64,000 nucleotides of DNA from Ganoderma boninense (Eukaryota > Basidiomycota > Agaricomycetes > Polyporales > Polyporaceae). The position numbers and the translations under genes were made by a program. The notes beneath the pieces were generated by a model, which ran no database searches, was not told where the DNA came from, and was given only the letters and a program-made list of their open reading frames with translations. Positions 43,315 through 55,492 of the stretch are shown here, piece by piece. Each line of letters starts with the position of its first letter. Within the stretch, counting starts at the first letter, position 1. Location of the stretch: assembly GCA_002900995.3 (NCBI GenBank), contig CM035307.1:558001-622000 (forward strand), in the 5' to 3' direction.

Positions 43315-45620
43315 ATGGTACGTCTCTAATATTGTTTTGCGGCTCACTTATAACGAAGTACTTTAGACCGTATGCCAGTACTTCCTGCGCGGCCAATGCA
43401 GGTTCGGAAATAGCTGCAGAAATGATCATCCGAGGGATGGCCAGAGACAAGGCGGTTTCGGCAGTGCGTGCCCAATTGTTCATGCCTCCTGCGGCACAAG
43501 ACCTCCTCAACTAACAATTGGTTGTGATGACATAACAGACCAGTCTTGGACGCCTGCCGCAGCTACAACCACCTCAGGTCCCTCAGCGACGTCCAGTTTA
43601 TTCACGTTCGCATCCCTCTTCATTCTCACCTCGCCCACAACCTGACTTTCCCCCGCTATGCCCAAACTCAACGACTCAACGATCAGCATCGAGTCCATCA
43701 CACGCGACCTCGAGCACGAGCGACCCATATGGCCTCTATCGACGTTCGGACCCGCAAAGTATCAACCGACACTCATCAGTGGCTTGGATGACTCGCCAGA
43801 GGAGCTCCGCGTCAAGTCGGTAGAGGAAGCGCGTTCGGGGACCACACAGGACTACGTACGTCCTTCCTCTCTTCCTGCTGTCGATCTCCCCCGCGAACCG
43901 GCTGGCTACGCCACAGATCAAGTATGAGGAACAGAAGTTCTCCACCGCCAACGCCCAGTACACGAATGCTCGCGCGAGCATGCACGCTATGCACCAGCAC
44001 GCCATCAAGAACCACGAAGCGCAACAGTCTGGCGGAACCCCGACCGGATTTACCCCTGCGGCGTCCTCGTCCGCGTTCGGGGGTGCGTCCACCTCCGCGT
44101 TCGGGACGCCCGCAAACGCCTCCGCGTTCGGGAAACCGTCCGGGTTTGGCGCGTTCGGCGGTGGGGGCGGGGGCGGGGCCGGCAACCCAACCACCTCAGC
44201 GTTCGGCTCAAACGCGACGACCTCGGCGTTCGGCCAGTCGTCGTTTGGGCAGCCCTCGTCCGCGTTTGGCGGGGGATCGGCGTTTAGCAAGCCTGCTGGC
44301 CCCTCCGCGTTCGGCCAGCCTGCCGCGGGTGCATCTGCCTTCGGCGCTCCCTCGACGACGACAACCACAACACCATCGGCCTTTGGTCAGCCTGCCTCAG
44401 GCACCTCTGCGTTTGGTCAGCCTGCACAGGGCGCGACGACCTCGGCGTTTGGAGCTCCTGCGTCTGCGACGTCCGCGTTCGGCCAACCCGCCCAGGGCGT
44501 AACGCCGCCTGCATTCGGCCAGCCCGCACAGGGTGCTACCACGTCCGCATTCGGCCAGCCAGCCGGCGGATCGACCACCTCTGCGTTCGGCCAGTCCGCA
44601 TTTAGCAAACCTGCCACGACCGCCACGCCCTCAGCGTTCGGCCAGCCAGCGTCAGGAACCACAACATCGGCATTCGGCCAACCTGCAACAGGCTCCACAC
44701 CGTCGGCCTTCGGGCAGCCAGCTCAAGGGAGCGCCACGTCTGCGTTCGGCGCTCCAAAGTCGGCCTTCGGGGCCCCGCAGACGACCTCGGCCTTTGGCCA
44801 GTCTGCGTTCGGCCAGACATCCTTTGGCAAGCCGTCCGCCTTCGGCTCGACACCCGCCCCCGCCACCGGCGGCTTCTCCGCGTTCGCCAACCAGTCCAGC
44901 TCCGGTACCGGCAACGCAGCAGCGGCTCCAACCACTAGCGGCGGCACTGGAGGAGGTGGAGGGGCGTTCTCCGCGTTCGCAGGCGGGCAGCCGTCTGCAT
45001 TCGGGCTCTCCGCTGCTGCGCAGGCTCCTGGCGGGTCCGTCTTTGGGCAGCCGTCCGGCGGCGCCCAGCCAACGTCGGCCTTCGGGAGCGGGAACACAGC
45101 GCCGACAACAGCGACCGTGGCGGCGCCAGTATCGGCGTTCGGGACGTCCTCGTTTCCCGCACCACAGACAACAACGACAGGCTCCGCGTTCGGCGCCCCC
45201 GCCCCCGTCCAGTCCGCCTTCGGGTCGACGCAGTCTCAGTCTCAGCCTCCGTCTGGGTCTGGGGGTGTCTTCGCCTCCGCCATCAACCGCCCCGACCAGC
45301 AAGGCTCGAATTCGGGCTCGGGCTCGGGTATGGGGGCCTTCGCCCCTCCGTCCTCCTCGCCATTCTCCTCGTCCTCCTCGCCGTTCGTCTCCAAGCCGCC
45401 CGCCGCCCCTGCAAGCGGGGCGAAGAAGGGGCAGCCGGACTTCGCGGGGGCACGGAAGCGGCGGCTGTACAAGCCGGGGGCGAGCAAGTACGACGAGCTG
45501 CTGCCGGCGAACTACATGGAGCTCGTGCCGCGGGAGGCGATGGAGCAGTTCCGGAGCGAGAGCGAGAAGTTCGAGTGGGGCAAGATACCCGAGTGGGTGC
45601 CCCCCAAGGAGCTGCGCTAG
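43315..45620 (+). CDS. NUP42: CCCH zinc-finger FG nucleoporin, NUP42/AMO1 type (679 aa)
   Basis: Exons are 43315-43317 (ATG only), 43367-43463, 43539-43605, 43687-43855 and 43917-45620. The N-terminus is a C-x7-C-x5-C-x3-H zinc finger (C4, C12, C18, H22; VCQYFLRGQCRFGNSC). It is followed by the NUP42 helical region (PIWPLSTFGPAKYQPTLISG, DDSPEELRVKSVEEA), a long FG domain of SAFGQPA-type repeats (about residues 140-560) and the conserved C-terminus with FEWGKIPEWVPPKEL. It acts at the cytoplasmic face of the nuclear pore in mRNA export with Gle1/Dbp5. Intron 3 (43606-43686) was placed to skip an in-frame TGA; it uses a weak GTTCGC donor, so that boundary is less certain. Two long open frames overlapping the FG repeats are artefacts. 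Confidence 0.88.
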
Positions 45621-47616
45621 GAGACGGATGCTTCGACTTCAACTGCGACATGGCACGGCAGCTGCTCGACATCCGTGCTGGGGGACGACGTCATTCCGTG
45701 TACGCTAGGATGGTTGTGGTTTATTCTGATTCTGAACGCACTCGCATTCTCCGCACGCTTGGATGTACACGTATCTCACATTCACATTGGTCTCCATCTC
45801 CGCATCTCTACAGGCTCGCCTTCCTGGCACCGATCGTACTCGCAATGTATACATTTCGACGACCCGAATACAACGTGCGCACTGCTTCCTCCTTGCCACT
45901 TGGGAGAGCCCAGATGTACGTATGCAGAAGTCTCACATCGGCGTTATTTGGCCCATCGCCAGCGCCGCTAACGCGACAAGATCACGACTAATTAATTAGA
46001 CTCGGACCTTCTCGCTTCTCGCCTAGTAAGTACTAGCACACATAAAGGGCGAAGGAAGCGGAAGCGGCGACCCGCCGCCGCAACTCGTACTTGGGCCTTC
46101 GCGGATCGCAGCTTCGCTCGGAGATCAGGACACGCCGTACCGCCAACTACACATACCGCCAAATATGGTCAAACAACCCTACCATGCACTGGCTTGGGGT
46201 TATTCGGCACAGGGCACGGGTATGCGAAATGCCACCAACTTGGTCAATTGTGTACCGCTGCCATCAAGAACGTCACCAGCTACACAGTCACCTTGACTCC
46301 AACGGCCATGGCTAGCGAAGCGAATATCGTTGATGGCGCCTGCCAGTGTGGCCTGTGCTTGTCCGTGGCCCGGCCCACGGTCTAGATCCGTGCAGTGCAA
46401 CATCATCTCGGGGGGACGCTGCGCTCCGACTAACACTCGGAGCATCGTGTGTGCGCGCGCGGCCAGGCGTCCTCATCGTCCGCCTGTCTACATGTCACGG
46501 GTGACCTGTACGCCCAGCGACTTTGCACTGTGACAGCCGGGCAGCCGGGATCTTGTTCACGGCGGCCAAAGGCCGTCGAACCTACAATGCACATGGTGCG
46601 CGTACAGACGTCACGGTGCCCACGCCGACACGACGACTCTGGCGTGTGTGCATATGAGGCCGCGGCCGAACTCGCCACCCCGACTTGGCAAGACTGCTAG
46701 TGTGGCACACCGTACACCGCGGCGGTCGCATGCCGGCTTGGGCTTGCTGCGTTCCTAGGACATCGATATTGCGCGAACAATTAACCACCCGCATGTCACG
46801 CCCACTGGCAGGCCGCACGTTACGGACGTAGGGGTTCTGGACATGGACTGGGGCCGTACGCGATGATAGGGAATCACGGCGTTCAACCGGCGACGTAACC
46901 TGACGCCGACGTGGCTTGTGGCCCACTCACCAAAACAAACGTTGCACGTTGAACGTTGGACCCTTGACGGTTGCCAGAGCTGGCTCCCTGGCGCACACAA
47001 CCGTGCGGCGCGGCGCGAGCGGTCACGGTGGACCCTGTAGAGAACATTGCCGTGGTGCATCACCGGTGTACGTGGCCATGGCATGTATGCGTGTGCGTGC
47101 GCGGCGGATATGCATATGCGTGAATATCGTTCATGTGCAAGTGGCACCGGCGCACGCACACCCAGTGTCCAAGCCATTCGGAACCACCGCGTGCGGCGAC
47201 GTCATTCGCAATGTCGGCGCTCCGGAGTCGCGACCAAACCTAGATGCTTGATTAGCTGAGCACGCAAAAACGCCAATACGCCAGTGGCTCGGCCTTGCAT
47301 GGGAGGACGTTTCGGATATGCAGCTTGCGCGAAATGCCATGCACTTCCGTTGCGCCGCCATCTGCCTCGTTGGCCATCCCGGTAACCCTAATCTTAGTCG
47401 TCACGGCCAGCACGCAGACCGGGCATGCAGCAGATCATCTAGTCTCTAGTCGTGATATTCAGCGGCGAAGTCTAAATCCACAAAATGCTTCGAAAGCAAC
47501 AGCGCACGCACAGACACTGCCATAACACCAACGCGACAACGGCGGGATAACGACATGTTCAGGCCGTGCCGAGCCATCGCCCCGGCCACGGTCGTAATCA
47601 AGTTGCGCGGTTTAAG
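45621..47616. other. intergenic
   Basis: 3' flanks of NUP42 and of the convergent PLP enzyme gene. No gene, repeat or RNA is recognised. Open frames in all frames are short and overlapping, typical of GC-rich non-coding DNA. Confidence 0.5.
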
Positions 47617-49306
47617 TTAGCTAGGGCTTGAGTTCGCGTGCACCCACGGCAGGGGCTTGGAGAGGTCAATATTTCCGCCGCTGAGGATGATGCCCACGGG
47701 CCCCTCGATGCCCAATGCCTGGAACTGGCCGCTCCGGACTGCAGCGAACGACGCCGCGCCGCTGGGCTCGACCACGATCTTCATGCGCTCCCACAGCAGG
47801 CGCATGGCCTCGATGATCTCCTGCCTCCCCCACGGCCGCAGAACAGAACAGAACAGATTCAGCGTACGTCCCGGCGCACCCCCCCCCCCCTCGAGAGCGC
47901 AGCAGAAGCACGCACCTCGTCCGAGACCGTGATGACAGCCTCGACCTTCTCCCTGATAACTCCGAAATTCAGCACGCCCACAGGCGTCCGCAGCCCGTCC
48001 GCGATCGTCTGCGCGTCGACGTCCTCCCTCCTCCGCCCCTCCATCAAGCCCCGTGCACAGTCGTCCGCCCCGGCGGGCTCCGCGCCGAACACCCTGACGC
48101 GCGTGCCCTCCGCGGCGAGCGCCGTGCCCGCGAGGAGCCCCCCGCCGCCGACGGGGGCGACGACGGCCGCGAGCGGCTCGGGCGCCTGCGCGAGGAGCTC
48201 GAGCATGGCGGTGCCCTGGCCGAGGATCGTGTTCGCGGCGTCGTACGGCGGCACGAACGCCGCGCCGGTCTGCGCGCGCACCACGGCGAGCGCGGCGGCG
48301 CGCGCGGGCGCGGTGGGCGCGCAGAAGGTTATCGCGGCGCCGTAGGCGCGCACGGCGTCGATCTTGGGCTGCGCCGAGTTGCTGGGCTGTACGTGCGCGG
48401 TGTGTTTGTGGTTCGGGGGACGGGCCCCAGGGAAGGGTGAGGCCAAGCCCGGCCGTGCGTGCCATGTGGACGGTGGACCGGGGTGATCATGGTCATGGGC
48501 GGGAGGAGAAGGTTGAATGTTGAAGGTAAAAACACCGGGTGCGGTGCCAGTGCCGGCGCGGTGGACAGGAGGATGGGATGTCAGTGCGCGGCGCTCGTGT
48601 GCGTGGCTGGCGAAAAATGAAGGGATAGAATAGAAGAAAAAAATAGTGAAAAGACGCGTATATGTGGGCCCTGATGCATCTGGAGAACTCTAGAGAGGCT
48701 GGGGGCTGGCTACATCGGCAAATGGAGAGGGGAGGCGGGGACGCACCATCACGACGTAGCATGGGACGCCTCGCTGCTTCGCGGCGAGGGCGAGGGCACC
48801 GGCGTGGTTACCTTCCGGGGGGCATTGAAAAAAAACAAGGTCAGTATTCCAGTCAGATCATGTTTCCAGTTCCTTCGAGCGTCCGGTATGCGTGTGCGTA
48901 TGCGTATACGTATACGCTCGCGCATCGGGATCATTCACGACACAGAAGCCAAATACAACAGCACAGCCTCGCCGGGACTCGAGACTCGAATGACTGGATG
49001 GTATGGTGTGTGCGCCTCACCTGAGCTGTGCGTGCACACGCCCTTGGCGAGCTCGTCTGGCGTCAGACACGCCAGGCTGTAGCTCGCGCCGCGAAACTTG
49101 AACGCGCCGCCGCGCTGGAGGTTCTCGGCCTTGAAGTAGAGGGTGTTCGCGCCCGGGAGCGACGCGGAGAGCGAGGACGACGTGAGGACCGGGGTCCGGT
49201 GAATCTGCCCTTCTATCGCTCTGTGCGCAGCGAGCACGGAGCTTCGCGTCAGAGGGAGCGGGGAGGGATTGCCAGTGGATTCGGAGGACACTGCCTCGGC
49301 GGACAT
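47617..49306 (-). CDS. PLP-dependent serine racemase / serine-threonine dehydratase (341 aa)
   Basis: Exons in transcript order are 49306-49021, 48811-48747, 48386-47916 and 47820-47617, phases consistent. It is a fold-type II PLP enzyme: the Schiff-base lysine is K70 in GGAFKFRGA, the substrate loop is SGNHAGALA (95-103), the phosphate-binding loop is PVGGGGLLAG (196-205) and the ring-nitrogen region is ILSGGN (319-324). EPAGADDC resembles the divalent-metal site of eukaryotic serine racemases (EPSNADDC), and TIADGLRTPVG and LLWERMKIVVEPSGA also fit that group. Racemase, dehydratase or hydroxyaspartate ammonia-lyase activity cannot be separated by reading. Intron 2 is long (360 nt). Confidence 0.88.
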
Positions 49307-49690
49307 GGTATTCCAAGCTCGGGTGATCGTCTGGTGTTCCTAGAATGATCATATTGTGCGGTCAGCCGAGTCCTTCTGTGGATTCTGCGCAGGAGTCATC
49401 CCAGAGTCATACCTGGGTTGCGGCGAAAGGAGGATAGCCGCTATCTCATCCATCGGGCTGGGTGCTTACTAGCGCAAACGGCCGCAGGTTTCCCAGTGCC
49501 CACATGACGCGGAGTCGACGAGCCGGGGGCTCTGCGTAGTACTAGATTGTAGAAGATGCATGACATTAACTCTCTGCAGAAACCAGACAGAAGGAAGGCG
49601 CAATTAGGCATTTTCCTCGTGGAGGGTAACTTGAAGTGCTTGCAGTGGCACAGTGACAACGAGCAAAAGGCGAAGCAAAAATAAAAAAAA

Positions 49691-49763
49691 TTCCCATTAG
49701 CCGACTCGAACGACTGACCTCGTCATTACTAGTGACGCGCTCTACCAACTGAGCTAAACGGGA
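49691..49763 (-). tRNA. tRNA-Thr (anticodon AGU), 73 nt, intronless
   Basis: Read on the minus strand, the cloverleaf is complete. The acceptor stem TCCCGTT pairs with AATGGGA (one G-T). The D arm is GCTC-AGTTGGTA-GAGC. The anticodon stem CGTCA/TGACG flanks loop CTAGTAA with anticodon AGT. The T arm is AGTCG-TTCGAGT-CGGCT. The discriminator is A, and CCA is not encoded, as expected in eukaryotes. A T-rich run follows the 3' end (TTTTTTTTAT), fitting a Pol III terminator. Confidence 0.95.
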
Positions 49764-52700
49764 GTTATATTGCAAGGTACAAAATACATAATAAAGTTGT
49801 CTCATGTTCAAATTCCAAGCCTAGTATAGGAACGCTGCATTGTCGCCACCATCATCGTTTTGCTCTGCCCAAGCTCTGCCACGACCAAACTTTGCACGAA
49901 GATTCGATTCGATTGGCCACACAGGAACAGCTTGACTTCCTTTCATCCTTTCCTGGACACTCGCACTCACATCTCACACACCCGGAGACCCCCGCGCAGT
50001 CACGGCGTTGGCAATGATAGGCCGTCAATCGTCTCACCAGCACCGCGCAACACCGCCGACCAGTTCTTTGCTCCAGCCCATGCACCACCACCGCCAGGCA
50101 AAGCCAAATCTCCACTCGCCGCTTCCTGTTGCCCCCGTCCCCCTCCCAAGCCCCGTCTCAGGCCCAGGTGGATGCTGATGTGCAAATTCCATCCGCACGG
50201 CACGCTGTGCCTGCGCTCGCGCTCGCGTTCGCGTGTCTGTTTCTGTGTCCTGCCAAGTGTGAGTTATTTGCTACTCCTGAGTGCTATCATCATTACGCTT
50301 TGCCTACGCGGCACTGCATCCGGCGAGGATCGTCGCTCCCCGAAGACCAATTTCGCGACGCAGCCAGCGCCGGCTAGCTCCTTGTTGCTTGTTGCAGCTT
50401 AGGCTCGCTGCCCACCGCCAGTGCCCGACACAGCCCGCGCGCCGCGGCCTACTACTCTTGATCACTTGCTCGGCGCGTCGCGACTCGCAACCCGTTACAC
50501 GACGGGCAATGGCCAAATCCACCACCCGGAATATGGCTGTAACAGGACCGAGAATGGTCTCCTGCCACAGTCATATTCCGGTCTGCGATTTTGGATAAGC
50601 GCCATATAGAACCGATAACAATTAATACTTACCCGCTTGTTACCGATAACAAGGTTGCATTGTTCTTTTGTTAATAAGCGCTTTTGAAAATTCAGGTCTG
50701 GAATATGTCTGTGGCAGGAGACCAGTTCCGGTTATTTTACAGACCTATTCCGGTCTGCGGTATCCGCCACTGCCCGTCGTGTTACATGCCCGCGTCGCCG
50801 TCACGGTCTCAGTGCTCAGTGCCTGTACCGTTAGTGGCGCGCGCCGCGTCCCTGTGCGGGCAGGGGTCGCCCACAGATCACTCCCTGTTACCCTATCTCA
50901 GTCTGGGATCTCAGGACGGGCAGCCGCGGCGATCTGATCGCCCGTCCCTCCTTACATAGCAGGCCTGTGCGTCTCCCATTGCAAACTCACCGTCAATGTC
51001 AATAGCAGTACCATCTCCGCATCCAGACCACAGCCGGAGCATCGTCCGATTCGTACGCACCCCATACTTACTCCCGTTCCATGTTCCATGTTCCTGGATG
51101 GTTGCAATTGCCAGCCCCGGATAACGCTGAGTATGGGGCCTCGAGGCAAGTCTCAATCACGTTGGGCATTGCATCCCGCGGGGCGGCATCTTCTGGGGGC
51201 AGCTGCGGCCGGCCACTTGCGAGTTGCGAGTTGCGAGCCGCGAGTGTTGGCCGTACCGGCACTGGCGGCGTCGATTCAGAGCGTGCGCGTGAGCGTTGGC
51301 ATGGACGTTGCACGACACTGTGCCTAGGCATCCCGGGCCTCCTGCGCCCGGCGAAGTCCTGTCGCGGTGGCACGCAGCCTGGGGAGCTGAGGACGGGAAG
51401 CCAGGTCGGCACGGCCACGTGGAAGGGAAGCTGCCCTGCCCGCGGCCGTCACGGTGTCCCGGGTGTCAATGTGGATGTGGATGTGGATGCGGGTGTGGCT
51501 GGCCGCCGCGGTGCAAGGTGGCGGAATCTGCGAACTCGAAGCCAAACATTGATATTGCAGCTGTTGCCTGCCCCAAGGATTCTGCAGGTGCTGGACAGAC
51601 GTTGCACGGACGTCACACCGCCCCAGCAGCGGCGGTCGCCCCCTGTACCCTGTGTCCAAGCTCATGTCGTCGTCGCGGGCCATGGCAGGCCGGCTCACAG
51701 TCGTTCTCGGTTGGGCGGGCGAGTTGCTGAATTTTCCTGGACGACCACCGGTTCCCCGTGCCTCGTGCCCGGGCACGAGTACGTCGCTGGGAACCGTCGC
51801 TGTGGCCGGCATGACAGTCTGGACACCGTCAATGTCGCTCGTTACTCATATCGCCGTAAACGGTGCCTCCCTCGCTCCTCGCTCGTGCTTGGCCCATTGA
51901 CTGGTGCCGGCGAGCGAGGTCCAGTCGGACTATGTACCCCCGATGCCTGCATCCCGTCCCTGATTCCTGATTCCTGATTCCTGAATATTGAATAATATTG
52001 AACCCCTGATGCGCATTACACGCACGCCTCGCGACTCACGAGATGCGAAGGGACGCGCTCGGAGATCGCTTTCCGTCCTACCCCCCTCATCAGCGACATT
52101 GACAAAATATGCAGTAAGTATGTACAGTACATGCACGGGGATGTGCGATGCGCGCTGCGCGATATCTGAGCCGCGAAGCATGCCCATACAGATACAGTAA
52201 GCTCCAGTACGATAATCGATCACTCCGCGCACGCACCCACGGCTTGGAGTTCTTGGGGCCTGGGGTGCGCAGCGAAATGTATTCAGGATCGACCCCGCCT
52301 GCGGCCACCCTCGTTTTTCTGTTCCTCCCCCGCTTCGCGCTTCCCGGGCCTGTGTCCCTTTTTCTTCTCCCTCAGACCGCTGCTTCTGTCTGTCTCGTGG
52401 AAGGCCGCCAGCCGCTGGGTTGCGATATAAGCTACCTGTTTTCCATTTTTATCTGGGGGCCGGCCTGGTGCGGGCGGACTGGGAGCCGAGGATCCTTCTC
52501 TGCTCCTGATGGTCTTGTGCATACTTAATTGGCGGGCAATGCGGACGCACGGATGCACGGACGCAAGCAGGCGTTCCTGGAATTGCACCTCTGGAAGTCA
52601 AGGGCAGCGGCTGAGCGCTGATCCATCCGCTGCCGCGTGCGTCTTAACTCCTCGAGCCCGAGGGCCGAGGCCCTCCTGTCGACATACATGGCATACACAT

Positions 52701-55492
52701 GCATGCATGCATACATCCAGTATCCAGTGCCTGCAGCTCGCTAATATGCTCGCGGCATGCATGTAATGTATGGTATGTATGTATGGACGGACGCGCGGGG
52801 CATTCATGGCGCTGAATCTATCGCTATGTGGGTCGTAATGACCAAGTTCCGCGGCGCGCTTGGCACCGCGGTCGACTGCCGCATTATCATTATCATTGTC
52901 GTTGGTCATTATCATTTTTGTTTTTGTCAACGTCGTTGCGATTTGGGGTCCAAGATGTGATAATAACTCAGCGCGCCAGGGTCCGCGTCCGTAATTATAT
53001 TATAATGTGCTGCCAGTGCACAGAAAGAAAGAAAAAAGGGATGGCACGTGCGTTCCTAGGCCCTTGCTTCGCAGCTTCTTGTCGATACTTGTTACTTATC
53101 GATGCCACGCGCAGAGACGATTTTTTTAACGGCGAACAGGCATCTGGATAACTAAGGGCCTGCCAGTCGTCGCAACTGACATATCCGGACGCGGCCGATC
53201 TGTGGACGTGGATCGACGGCCACCACCCTTGCAGTAAGTCAACTTACTTACTCAGACTGTACCCGGACGATGACGATGACGTCCGATCGCGTCCTGCTGC
53301 TGCTGCTGAGTCTGCCGCAGGTCTGACCCGGTAAGTACTGTGCTGAGAACCTGGCATCCCAGGGGAGCCGGCTAGCCATCTGGGGCAACGCAGCTGCGCG
53401 CAGCTCGTCTAGCTGGGCGGCAGAAGCGCTGCTGGCATACTCAACACCCAGGCGGCACTTGACTAATTATACGCTCATACAGTCGCATGCAAGATCCGCC
53501 CTTCTCGGCCCGAGGAGGGCTGCCATGCGCAGCCTCGCTATACGGTATCCCGGGAACCCTTCTGGCGAGAACGGAGAGCGGTGGGTGCCAGGGGAGCCGA
53601 AGCGTCCCAGAGCGGGCACATGCATAGTGCTGAGTGCGGAGTGCTGAGTACGGAGTACTGCTGCACACGGTGATAGTGATATTGCAGGGAATGGTGTTCG
53701 CGATGACGGCAGCCGGGTGGTGGCCTGTAATGGGCCACATGCCCCCGTGCTCGGTATGCGTTATGCGCGCGCCCTCGTCCACTCCGAGCGCGCCGCGCCG
53801 CGTTCCTCGTCATAGATCTGGGTGCGTCTCTCCCGAACTTGCCATTTGCTCCGGGTTTGAGAAGGTGCTGTGCAGACTCGGGGATGCACGGATGACTGGG
53901 ATGATGTTCTCATGTTGCCCACGGACCGTCGGCTCCGAGCCGCATTAGCAACTGCGGCGCATTCGGGTTGCATATGCATATGCAGATGCCTCAGTTGCTC
54001 CCGCGCGCTGGGGGCTCCACGTTCCAGCAGGCTCCAGGTTCTGGACCTCGCTGTCAGTGATGTGTATCGAGAACCCGCGAGAAAACGTACACTTACATAC
54101 AGCCACGTACAGCGCAATTGAAGAACAATTCAGTCCCCGGCGCGCGCCAAGGGCTCTCGCGGCCGGCGCGGACTCGGAGTCTGAGTCGCGGAGTCTCGGG
54201 ATGGAGAGCGGACGGTGGCGTCGATGGGGACTTCTCTCGTTCTCCGAGTCTTCCCACTCTGCCCTTCTCTTCTCTCGACGATTCGACACGAGCTTCGCGA
54301 AAAACTTTCGCGCCGCACTCGCGCGATCGCGTCCTATCGCTTTCATGGGAAGCGGTTAGTCAGCAGCTTGCGGGCGTCGAGGGAGGTCTATCAAGCTCAT
54401 GCTCAGCCGCGAGAGACCGTGAACCGTGGCGGTGTGGTGGGCGGGCAGCGTCGCCTCTGGTCTCCGACCGGATCGTCACTGGGGGTAAGTTTTGGGTTTT
54501 CGGCATATCCGTCTCGCAGCGCAATGCGAGATGCCGGTCGGCGCCGGGTGCATTGGCTTGCCTCAAGGCCCGTCAATGTACGTGAGAGTTCGGACGGGTA
54601 AGTGGGGGCGGTGTCGATCCCCCCCTCGTCCTTGTTCCTCGCCCGGGGGCGAGCGCGGCGGAGAGGATGGGTGACTCGACGATGTTTTGCGTTGGTGTGT
54701 CAGCCGGCCGTTGCAACAAGTTCATCATCAAGCAGGGCGCCAGCTGCAGGGATGCACTGCTGTCGCGGCCAGCTGCCTCAGCTCGCAGGATTTCGATTTC
54801 GTCGGGGTTGTGTGCATATCGATGATATCTGACCGTTATGCGTTGGATGACGTCTTCTTACAGTCGACACGGTCGCATCGTGGTGGCGCGATCATGCACG
54901 ATGGCCAGGAAGCTGCCGCGAGCTTGCGTTGTCTCGTTGTCGGCCGTGACACTGACTGATGTAGCGCGGAGCGGCGCCCTGCGGTGGGCGAAGAGCACCG
55001 CCGCGCGGACAGAGTCCGTGAGTCATCGGGAACATCAATCTATTGGGTGCGTTTCGGAATCTGAGGCCTGAGGGTCCAAGAAACCGAATCTGCTGCAGGA
55101 TCTCGGTTGGGAAGGTAAGTGGGGCGACCCCGTCCGCTGGTGCAGGAGCAGCTTGTCATCCTCTCATCAGGACAGGGCTGTCCCAGCGCCGCGGACGCCT
55201 TCTCGCTGCAATCCTCGCTTTTTGCAAACCGTGTTGATATTCTGGACCAGGACAAGGAGACACAGACTTCCCATCCCCCGTGACGACTGTAACCGTGACA
55301 CGGCCACGCCGCCTCCACTCGACTCACCGCGATACCTCCTACAAGTACTTAAGCCCATCCGATCGTCAGCCATGCATCCTCTCATCCTCTCAACTCATCC
55401 TCCCTCATCTGCCTCCTTCCACCCCTGCATCTCACACCACACACCACACAAACACCTGCCAACGTCAGCGCTACAACAACAACAAATCTGCC
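49764..55492. other. gene-poor stretch of about 5.7 kb
   Basis: No gene could be supported. It contains an AT-rich palindromic element (50527-50765), GGATGT repeats (51470-51500), triplicated TGATTCC (51960-51982), a CATACATG-type inverted repeat (52683-52790) and scattered GC-rich sequence. Coding-like but unproven pieces are 50010-50260(+), ending before a GTGAGT donor, and 54346-54120(-), a basic ATG-started segment (NRREKRRAEWEDSENERS). A 298-codon open frame at 51081-51977 has random composition. Confidence 0.45.
50527..50765. repeat. AT-rich palindromic element
   Basis: An imperfect hairpin at 50527-50581 has arms CCGGAATATGGCTGTAACAG and its near complement. The arm sequence returns inverted at about 50698-50724 (GGAATATGTCTGTGGCAGGA). 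CCGGTCTGCG follows the hairpin and recurs at about 50750. Between them lies an unusually AT-rich core (50600-50690) containing ACCGATAACA twice. This layout suggests a small non-autonomous element. Confidence 0.5.

Noticed and set aside
43736..45708. Long frames overlapping the NUP42 FG repeats (210 codons on -, 391 codons on +)
   Set aside because: Repeats without stops in one frame also lack them in others. Only the SAFG frame continues into the conserved C-terminus and joins the zinc-finger exons.
51081..51977. 298-codon ATG-started open frame
   Set aside because: Random-like Arg/Gly/Ser/Cys composition, no motif, and overlapping frames of similar quality on both strands.
52683..52790. 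CATACATG/CATGTATG inverted repeat as a structured RNA
   Set aside because: It consists of simple alternating low-complexity words. Base pairing is expected by composition, and no flanking conserved structure was seen.
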